Shown piece by piece: positions 58,110 through 64,000 of a DNA stretch of 64,000 nucleotides (the stretch's first letter is position 1; every line of letters starts with the position of its first letter). Where the stretch lies: contig NZ_NCSY01000002.1 of NCBI RefSeq assembly GCF_002156875.1, positions 496,001 through 560,000 on the forward strand, written 5' to 3'. A program made the translations under genes and the position numbers. Under the pieces are notes generated by a model, which was not told the origin of the DNA, did not search any database, and worked only from the letters and a program-made list of their open reading frames with translations. The DNA comes from Bacillus sp. EAC (GTDB lineage Bacteria > Bacillota > Bacilli > Bacillales > Bacillaceae_G).

Positions 58110-59072
58110 TCATTCGTTAGCTAAATCGTATGCTTGGATTATTTTTTGAACGAGTGGGTGACGAACTACATCAGTTTGTTCTAGAATAGTCATCCCTATT
58201 CCTTCGACACCTTTTAGCGTATATTGCGCTGATACTAGTCCAGACTTTACACCCTTAGGTAAATCAATTTGTGAAGGATCTCCTGTAATAACCATCTTTG
58301 AACCAAAGCCTAATCGTGTTAAGAACATTTTCATTTGAGCCATCGTTGTATTTTGTGCTTCATCTAAAATCACGAACGCATCTTCTAAAGTCCGTCCCCT
58401 CATATATGCAAGTGGTGCAATTTCAATTGTACCTCTTTCTATCAGTCGTACTGTATGCTCTTGCCCTAGTACGTCGTGAAGAGCATCATATAAAGGTCTT
58501 AAATACGGATCTACTTTTTCTTTTAAATCGCCAGGTAAGAATCCTAAACTTTCACCAGCTTCTACAGCAGGTCGAGTTAGTATGATCTTACTTACTTTAT
58601 TATTTTTCAGCGCTTGAACAGCCATTACAACAGCAAGATATGTTTTACCTGTACCAGCAGGACCTATTCCGAATACTAAATCATTTGATTGGATTGCACG
58701 AAGATAATGTCTTTGACCAAAGGTTTTAACGCGAATTGCTTTTCCTTTAGAATTCTTAATAATTTCTTCGTCATACAACCTAGAAAAAGATGATAGCTTC
58801 CCTTGTTTAGCCATTTGAATCGAATAAGTTACATCTCTTGATGTAATACTCACTCCATTTCGAATAACCTCTAAAAGTGCTTGAATAATGTCCTCAACAG
58901 TTTTTACACCCTCAGGCGAACCAGATACTTGTACAGATTGACCACGAGAGATAATTTTCACATCAAGTAAATTTTCAATAATTTCAAGGTGTTTATCGTT
59001 TGTACCAAATAAGGCAATTGCTTCGTTTGGATCCTCTAGTTGTTGATTAATCGTTAGTAGTTGTTCTGGCAT
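58110..59072 (-). CDS. phoH: PhoH-family ATPase
   Basis: The 320-residue protein has an N-terminal KH-like part and a P-loop core: Walker A GPAGTGKTYLAV, RPAVEAGESLGFLPGDL and Walker B FVILDEAQNTT with GDPSQIDLP. PhoH proteins are RNA-related ATPases. ATG follows GGGGA at the end of yqfD; probably the same operon. Confidence 0.93.
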   Translation of the reverse strand: MPEQLLTINQQLEDPNEAIALFGTNDKHLEIIENLLDVKIISRGQSVQVSGSPEGVKTVEDIIQALLEVIRNGVSITSRDVTYSIQMAKQGKLSSFSRLYDEEIIKNSKGKAIRVKTFGQRHYLRAIQSNDLVFGIGPAGTGKTYLAVVMAVQALKNNKVSKIILTRPAVEAGESLGFLPGDLKEKVDPYLRPLYDALHDVLGQEHTVRLIERGTIEIAPLAYMRGRTLEDAFVILDEAQNTTMAQMKMFLTRLGFGSKMVITGDPSQIDLPKGVKSGLVSAQYTLKGVEGIGMTILEQTDVVRHPLVQKIIQAYDLANE

Positions 59073-59075
59073 TAT

Positions 59076-60263
59076 TCAGTCCCCTTGAACAATAGTTTTC
59101 GTTTTAGTAATATCTTCTAAAACTTTATAATATATCCTTAAATTAACTTTACCATTGTCTAAAGACTCGTGCAAAACTTTTTCTTGTAAAATCTTGGCAT
59201 CATCACTTAACTTTTTCATTAAATCACTTCTACCAGTTTGCTTCCCTACTTCAACCGCCTCTTCTTTCGAATAGGTTCTAACGATTTCATCACTTTCAAA
59301 AATAGATTCTTTTGTGAAGAAAAGAGGCAATTTCCATTTTAAAAATTTAAACTGATATGCATTCCTTTCTTTTTCAAAGGAAGTAAACTTATTTTTATCA
59401 AAACCCCAGTATTTTATTTTATGCTGACTTGTTCCGATATAATATCTATTCTTCTTCTCTCCAGTCAAAACAGTAAATGACGTATTCAATGGAATACTGA
59501 CGAGTTCTTCTCTCCATACTTCACCAATAACTTTTCCAACTGCAGAGACGATTTGAGGATGGTCTTCCGTTCCGATTATACCTGAAACTAAAACTTGACC
59601 TTTATGAACATAATCATTCGCAGTAACTAAAGGTTTCCCTTTTTCTACGAACATACTTGAGATGACAGCTTCTTCTTTCGCAATAATATGCCTTGGTCTT
59701 AACGCTTGTTCAGGTTTTGGTAAATGCTTTTCCACTACTTCAAAATGGAAGGTAGTCCCATTTAATTGCACACCAATCCATGTAATCGACGGATTATCAT
59801 CCTGAAGCTTTTTTTGAATCGATTGTAGTGTTGGTAATGTAAATTGAGATGCACCCGTTTTTACCCCTAATTCATTTAACTCTTTACGTAATTTATATTC
59901 AATTTCAGGAGATGCTCCTTTTACGTCAATTCTCCAAACCATATTAGAAAGTAAAAATAGTACAGCAAGAAAACCAACAATACCAAGCACGAAACCAAAA
60001 TACTTCCATGCTCGTCTAATTTCAAAAGGTAGACCAATTCGTCCAATAAAATATACTTTATACTCTTTCTTTCTAGGTATATTTTTGATCCTTTTATAAT
60101 CTTTTAACTCAATCGTAAATGTTATTGAATTCGTACCACTCTTTTTCACATTTTTTAACGGAATTCCTTTTCGCATACATTCATTTAAAAAACGTTCAGG
60201 CCCAAGCCCCAAAACTTTCACTTGAACCATCCCTGTAAGATTTGATACCCATTGATTTTTCAT
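59076..60263 (-). CDS. yqfD: Sporulation protein YqfD
   Basis: The 395-residue protein has one membrane helix (about 90-108), an extracytoplasmic domain with IDVKGASPEIEYKLRKEL and repeated beta-strand segments, and a helical C-terminus. This is the YqfD family, expressed in the mother cell during sporulation in B. subtilis. ATG after GGGGG. 49 bp after yqfC, same strand; likely cotranscribed with yqfC and phoH. Confidence 0.92.
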   Translation of the reverse strand: MKNQWVSNLTGMVQVKVLGLGPERFLNECMRKGIPLKNVKKSGTNSITFTIELKDYKRIKNIPRKKEYKVYFIGRIGLPFEIRRAWKYFGFVLGIVGFLAVLFLLSNMVWRIDVKGASPEIEYKLRKELNELGVKTGASQFTLPTLQSIQKKLQDDNPSITWIGVQLNGTTFHFEVVEKHLPKPEQALRPRHIIAKEEAVISSMFVEKGKPLVTANDYVHKGQVLVSGIIGTEDHPQIVSAVGKVIGEVWREELVSIPLNTSFTVLTGEKKNRYYIGTSQHKIKYWGFDKNKFTSFEKERNAYQFKFLKWKLPLFFTKESIFESDEIVRTYSKEEAVEVGKQTGRSDLMKKLSDDAKILQEKVLHESLDNGKVNLRIYYKVLEDITKTKTIVQGD

Positions 60264-60312
60264 GATTATCCCCCATGTTCATTTGTACTGATCATGGTGT
60301 GTATTCTAGTTG

Positions 60313-60594
60313 TTATTCATTGATAAAATAAACGTGTTCAATTACACCTTCTAGCAAAATTTCCTCTGGCAGCATCGTTTTAAGGACGAAATCCTTCCCT
60401 TTAATCAAAAGCTGACCTTGTTTCATTAATAAACGCAATTCTTTATCCGAATAAACTAATAAACCTCTATGGTTTTCAATATAAATATGTAATTGACCTA
60501 ACATGGTAATACGAGGTAATTCAAGGAGTACATCTGGCGGTAAGTCCATCTTACTCGACATCCAAGTTTTTAAACTTTGTGCTAACCTTTTCAA
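60313..60594 (-). CDS. yqfC: Sporulation protein YqfC
   Basis: The 93-residue soluble protein is a YabP/YqfC-family member: DLPPDVLLELPRITMLGQLHIYIENHRGLLVY is diagnostic. Partner of YqfD in sporulation. TTG start after GGGGAGGAG. A CATACGTT upstream (about 60639-60646, minus strand) resembles a sigma-E -10, but I see no matching -35. Confidence 0.92.
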   Translation of the reverse strand: MKRLAQSLKTWMSSKMDLPPDVLLELPRITMLGQLHIYIENHRGLLVYSDKELRLLMKQGQLLIKGKDFVLKTMLPEEILLEGVIEHVYFINE

Positions 60595-60844
60595 GATAGA
60601 CTCCTCCCCCTTTCATATCATATTTATGATTAAATTTCAGAACGTATGATATAAAAAGAAGTTCGTAAGTGAATTTATAGTTGTGGGGTAATTTAAACGA
60701 TTAACAATGGATTGTTTAAAAGCTAAATTTCGAGGTTTTTTTATAAAGTTGTTTTGAGTTGAATTTGAGTCTTAAATTTTCTTTTTTGAGAATCTTTTCA
60801 AACTTTCTTTACTGAGAAGTGGATTTAATTTATTGGGGGGCAAA

Positions 60845-60876
60845 AAAAATAAACGTCTAAAATAGACGTTTATTTT
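60845..60876 (-). terminator. Terminator of the rpsU-yqeY unit
   Basis: AATAAACGTCTA and TAGACGTTTATT form a perfect 12-bp stem with a 3-nt loop and a T-run on the minus strand. The 60595-60844 stretch shows no gene. Confidence 0.88.
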
Positions 60877-61319
60877 AACAGACTTGCTACAGCTTTATTC
60901 ACAGAAGAGCCGTCAGCTTGTCCTTTTACTTTAGGCATAACTGCACTCATTACTTTCCCCATGTCAGCCTTTGATGTAGCACCAACTTCTGAAATTGCAA
61001 CACGTACGATTTCAAGAAGTTCGTCTTCAGATAATTGTTGAGGCAAGTATTCTTCTAAAATGAGTAATTCTTGCTTTAATTTATCCACAAGGTCATCACG
61101 ACCAGCTTTTTCGAATTCCAGGAGGGAGTCTTTACGTTGTTTCACTTCACGAGTTAAAATCGTTAACTCTTGATCAGCTGACAATGTCACATTATTCCCT
61201 AAGTTAATCACTTCATTTTGCAATGAGGCTTTTACCATACGGATAACGGATAATTTGTCTTTATTTTTTTCCTTCATCGCTTGTTTCATATCTGAATTCA
61301 AACGTTCGAGAAGACTCAT
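60870..61319 (-). CDS. yqeY: GatB/YqeY domain protein
   Basis: The 149-residue protein, soluble and helical, opens [36 protein letters not shown] and ends [22 protein letters not shown], which are YqeY hallmarks resembling the tail domain of GatB. Proposed to act on tRNA or amidotransfer, unproven. ATG after GAGAGGG. 14 bp after rpsU. Confidence 0.93.
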   Translation of the reverse strand: MSLLERLNSDMKQAMKEKNKDKLSVIRMVKASLQNEVINLGNNVTLSADQELTILTREVKQRKDSLLEFEKAGRDDLVDKLKQELLILEEYLPQQLSEDELLEIVRVAISEVGATSKADMGKVMSAVMPKVKGQADGSSVNKAVASLLK

Positions 61320-61333
61320 AGTAACACCCTCTC

Positions 61334-61507
61334 TTAGAATTTACGTTTTCTTGCTGCCTCTGATTTTTTCTTACGTTTTACACTTGGCTTTTCATAAAAT
61401 TCGCGTTTTCTTGCTTCTTGAAGCGTACCAGTTTTAGAAACTGAACGTTTAAAACGACGAAGAGCATCTTCTAAAGATTCGTTTTTACGAACGACTGTTT
61501 TAGACAT
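61334..61507 (-). CDS. rpsU: 30S ribosomal protein S21
   Basis: The 57-residue basic protein has [23 protein letters not shown] and a lysine/arginine-rich C-terminus. ATG at 61507 follows GGAGGG; upstream open codons are discarded. In B. subtilis rpsU and yqeY are a conserved pair. Confidence 0.97.
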
Positions 61508-61670
61508 CTTACTTTTCCCTCCCTCCAAGCTACCACTTACAATCAATAAAACACTGCAAAAAAGTACACTTTTCTACATGTCTTTTACGATTATAATACA
61601 TAAAGCATTGATAGGTCAACAGGTAAATGTCAAGTTTGGACCTTAACACACCTTACCTAAAACGGAATAT

Positions 61671-62342
61671 TTAGTACCCTTCCGTTGCAACATTTCCTTG
61701 GACGATTGTAATACCATTACTTGTACCAATTCGGGTCGCGCCAGCTTTTACCATTTCGTTTACACTTGCAATATCTCGAACGCCTCCGGAAGCTTTAACA
61801 CCAATATCTGGTCCTACTGTTTTTCTCATTAATGCTACATCTTCTACAGTTGCTCCACCTGTTGAAAATCCGGTAGATGTTTTAACATAATCTGCTCCAG
61901 CTTTTACAGATAATTTAGAAGCTATTACTTTTTCTTCGTTAGTTAAAAGACTAGTTTCGATAATTACCTTTACAAGTGCTTTCCCTTTAGCTGCATTGAC
62001 AACTGAAGCAATATCCTGTTCTACAGTTTCAACATCGCCGTCTTTTAAAGCACCAATATTGATAACCATATCAACTTCCTGCGCTCCATTTTCAATTGCG
62101 TTTGAAGTCTCAAATCCCTTTACTTCCTTTGTATTTGCTCCTAAAGGGAACCCGATGACTGTACAAACTAAAACATCAGTTCCTTGTAATAGTGTTGAAC
62201 AAAGCTTCACCCAAGTTGGATTGACACAAACTGATGCAAAATTATGCTCTTTAGCTTCTTGGCATAGTTTTTCGATTTGAGCTTTAGTCGTATCTGCTTT
62301 TAATACTGTATGATCAATCAATTTAGAAAAATTAGATGTCAT
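61671..62342 (-). CDS. deoC: Deoxyribose-phosphate aldolase
   Basis: The 223-residue class I aldolase cleaves deoxyribose-5-phosphate to acetaldehyde and glyceraldehyde-3-phosphate. [11 protein letters not shown] at the N-terminus, the Schiff-base lysine in YVKTSTGF, and [11 protein letters not shown] at 62342 follows AGGAG. Next to rpsU as in some other Bacillaceae, not as in B. subtilis. Confidence 0.95.
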   Translation of the reverse strand: MTSNFSKLIDHTVLKADTTKAQIEKLCQEAKEHNFASVCVNPTWVKLCSTLLQGTDVLVCTVIGFPLGANTKEVKGFETSNAIENGAQEVDMVINIGALKDGDVETVEQDIASVVNAAKGKALVKVIIETSLLTNEEKVIASKLSVKAGADYVKTSTGFSTGGATVEDVALMRKTVGPDIGVKASGGVRDIASVNEMVKAGATRIGTSNGITIVQGNVATEGY

Positions 62343-62502
62343 TATAAGAAAACTCCTAACTGGAATAAGATAAAAACGTTGTCTATATAACATTACTGTG
62401 TAATAAATTAAAATATTTCATTTTATTTCGAGGGTATCGAGAATAGCATAAATTAGTATTAGCAATAGAAGTTATAAATATGTGATGCTTAAGTTCACTA
62501 AA

Positions 62503-62548
62503 AAAAGAAATTCAAAGCATCCTCAAGCTGACGCATTTGAATTTCTTT
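62503..62548 (-). terminator. Terminator of the MFS gene
   Basis: AGAAATTCAAA and TTTGAATTTCT pair, with further inner pairing of GCATCCTC and GACGC, followed on the minus strand by TTTTTTT. It overlaps the last MFS codons. Confidence 0.75.
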
Positions 62549-63740
62549 CAATTGTTGTATTGTCCCTTACTTTTAAAATCATAAATAAACTGACGATGAT
62601 AAAAAACGTTCCATATAGGAACATATATTTGAAACCGATGAAATCCAATATCGCACCTAATAATGGTGGTGAAACAATATTCGCAATTGATGCAAATAAG
62701 TAATATAAACCTGTATAGGTTCCTATAAATCCAACAGGCGCCATTTCTGCCAAAAATGGATAAGAATTAATATTAACAAGTGCCCAAAAACATCCCATGA
62801 GTAGGAATACAAAACGAATGAAGAGAATATCTTTCAAAAAGAATAAAACGATAAAACCAAAGATTATGCCAATTATTCCAATAACAATACTTCGCTTTTT
62901 ACCAATTTTTGTTCCGATAAATCCAGCTGGTATTGCAAAGATTAGAAAAGCAAGTGATATAAAGGCGAATGAAAAAGATGCCGCACTAACTTTAATATTT
63001 AAATATTCCTCACCATATCGAGTAAAAAAAGTCTCTATCCCATTAAATCCGATGAACCAACTAAGTATAGCCAATAAAAGAAATAAAGCATTTTTATTTT
63101 TGATCGCAGAGCGTAAACCTACTTTAAAATCGATTTTTTCTTCTGATACTTCGTAATTAATTACATCTCTTTTTTCTTTAATAAAATGAAAAAGAATCAC
63201 AAAGCTAATTAATATTAAAAAACCTGCTAAATAAAAAGGAAATCCTTCATTATAATCCCACAAAATCGAACCAATAAAAAATGCAATGAGTGCTCCAATC
63301 CCACCCATAAAATTTATCACACTGTTCGCCTTACTACGATGTTCAGTTCGAGTCAAGTCTGGCATAAGTGCAATGACAGGCGAACGGAAAACACTCATAC
63401 TTAAATTCATACAAACGATAAAAAAGATTAGAATTATTAACGATTGATGAAAAGGTATTAAAAATGTAAATAACGCAGCAAGAGGCATACCAATCATAAT
63501 AAAAGGCATCCTTCTTCCAAATCGTGAATTCAATCGGTCACTATACATTCCTACGGCTGGTTGTAGGAATAACGCAAAATAGTTATCAAACGTCATAATA
63601 AATCCAATTAGTGCTGATGAACCAATATAGTCACTTAATATCTTCGGCATAAATGCATTATAAACTGACCATGTTAAGCTAATTGCAAAAAAGCCAAAAC
63701 CCAGGAGCAGAACTTTCCGAAAATTAAATCCACTATCCAT
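62523..63740 (-). CDS. MFS transporter, SLC45/GPH-like sugar carrier
   Basis: The 405-residue protein has about twelve membrane helices and MFS loop motifs: DRLNSRFGRRMPFI after helix 2, FRSPVIALMPDLTRTEHRSKANSVINFMGGIGAL, typical of the SLC45/glycoside-pentoside-hexuronide type. Such carriers import disaccharides beside glycoside hydrolase genes. ATG at 63740 follows AAGGGAG. Divergent from the gene at the right edge, with a cre-like site between. Confidence 0.83.
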   Translation of the reverse strand: MDSGFNFRKVLLLGFGFFAISLTWSVYNAFMPKILSDYIGSSALIGFIMTFDNYFALFLQPAVGMYSDRLNSRFGRRMPFIMIGMPLAALFTFLIPFHQSLIILIFFIVCMNLSMSVFRSPVIALMPDLTRTEHRSKANSVINFMGGIGALIAFFIGSILWDYNEGFPFYLAGFLILISFVILFHFIKEKRDVINYEVSEEKIDFKVGLRSAIKNKNALFLLLAILSWFIGFNGIETFFTRYGEEYLNIKVSAASFSFAFISLAFLIFAIPAGFIGTKIGKKRSIVIGIIGIIFGFIVLFFLKDILFIRFVFLLMGCFWALVNINSYPFLAEMAPVGFIGTYTGLYYLFASIANIVSPPLLGAILDFIGFKYMFLYGTFFIIVSLFMILKVRDNTTIERNSNASA

Positions 63741-63896
63741 TAAAATCTCCCTTTTCTGCAACCCCTTCACATTCATACATTAGCTGGATACGAATCAATG
63801 ACACATCAATCCCTCCTTACTAAATGTATAGTGGGTAAAACGTCCAATTATTTATCTTTTTTTAATTTTAATAAAATATTAACTTTAGGAAATCGA

Positions 63897-63912
63897 TTGG
63901 TAGCGTTTACTA
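63897..63912. promoter_or_regulatory. Candidate cre or LacI-family operator
   Basis: TTGGTAGCGTTTACTA matches WTGNAANCGNWWNCAW with two mismatches. It lies between two divergent genes, one a probable sugar transporter, where a catabolite or LacI-type operator would be expected. Confidence 0.4.
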
Positions 63913-63983
63913 AAATATGAAGGATTAATTCGCGAAAAGCATAATAGTATAGTATAAAATTATTTATCCAGGGGGGTAGAACA

Positions 63984-64000
63984 TGGAGAACTTTGACTTT
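63984..64000 (+). CDS. Start of an unidentified gene (cut by the window edge)
   Basis: An ATG after AGGGGGGTAG opens the frame MENFD and runs off the window. Too short to identify. Its divergent neighbour, a disaccharide-type transporter, suggests a glycoside hydrolase or phosphorylase, but that is only inference. Confidence 0.5.

Noticed and set aside
63790-63830. A three-codon leader peptide after GTAAGGAGGG upstream of the MFS gene.
   Set aside because: An ATG follows the Shine-Dalgarno-like run but stops after three codons; no associated hairpin, probably chance.

Overview
The window is AT-rich chromosomal DNA of an endospore-forming, Bacillus-like member of the Bacillaceae. The evidence is spoVR, yqfC, yqfD, sigA beside dnaG, ccpN, comGA, a pst operon with a Pho box, and a gene order that, from memory, follows the comG to rpsU arc of Bacillus subtilis for most of its length. 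Nearly all genes are core housekeeping genes. No prophage, insertion sequence, CRISPR array or defence island is visible, and I do not see a clearly new multi-gene system. The notable points are lineage-specific gains and losses at syntenic slots, one regulator with an odd start, intergenic repeats and several very short genes.

Layout. 1-10.8 kb: comGA (cut by the window edge), yqgY, a MidA-type methyltransferase, yqgX, yqgW, yqgT, the lipoteichoic acid synthase yqgS, glcK, yqgQ, a D,D-carboxypeptidase and ldh where B. subtilis has the rhomboid protease gene gluP, then yqgN and rpmG. 10.8-18.5 kb: a sugar nucleotidyltransferase, phoU and pstB without pstS/pstC/pstA but with a good Pho box, pbpA, the transporter yqgE, sodA, and tRNA-Asn, tRNA-Met and tRNA-Ser. 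18.8-21.3 kb: yqgB, yqfZ, ispG. 21.3-35 kb is the most accessory stretch: a sulfate ABC transporter (sbp-cysT-cysW-cysA), an arylamine N-acetyltransferase, rocB, spoVR, a CarD-type regulator, a VOC protein, an SDR enzyme and several small unknown genes. 35-46 kb: zur with znuC-znuB, a YitT-family membrane protein, two 142-bp repeats, yqfT, nfo, cshB, yqfQ, ispH, yqfO, trmK. 46-54 kb: cccA, sigA, dnaG, yqfL, ccpN, recO, yqzL (glyQS is missing between recO and ccpN). 54-64 kb: era, cdd, dgkA, ybeY, pgpH, phoH, yqfD, yqfC, yqeY, rpsU, deoC, a sugar-type MFS transporter, and the first codons of a divergent gene at the right edge.

How the genes fit together. Themes are cell envelope (yqgS, pbpA, yqgT, dgkA, the D,D-carboxypeptidase), isoprenoid supply (ispG, ispH), central carbon control (glcK, ldh, yqfL, ccpN), metal and anion homeostasis (zur-znuCB, pstB-phoU, the sulfate transporter), transcription and replication start-up (sigA, dnaG), ribosome and tRNA maturation (era, ybeY, rpsU, rpmG, trmK, cshB), DNA repair (recO, nfo) and sporulation (spoVR, yqfC, yqfD). 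Most genes from 35 kb rightwards are on the minus strand, as are most from 1 to 18 kb. Start codons were reset by ribosome-binding-site position, which shortens many naive longest reading frames and extends one (ccpN).
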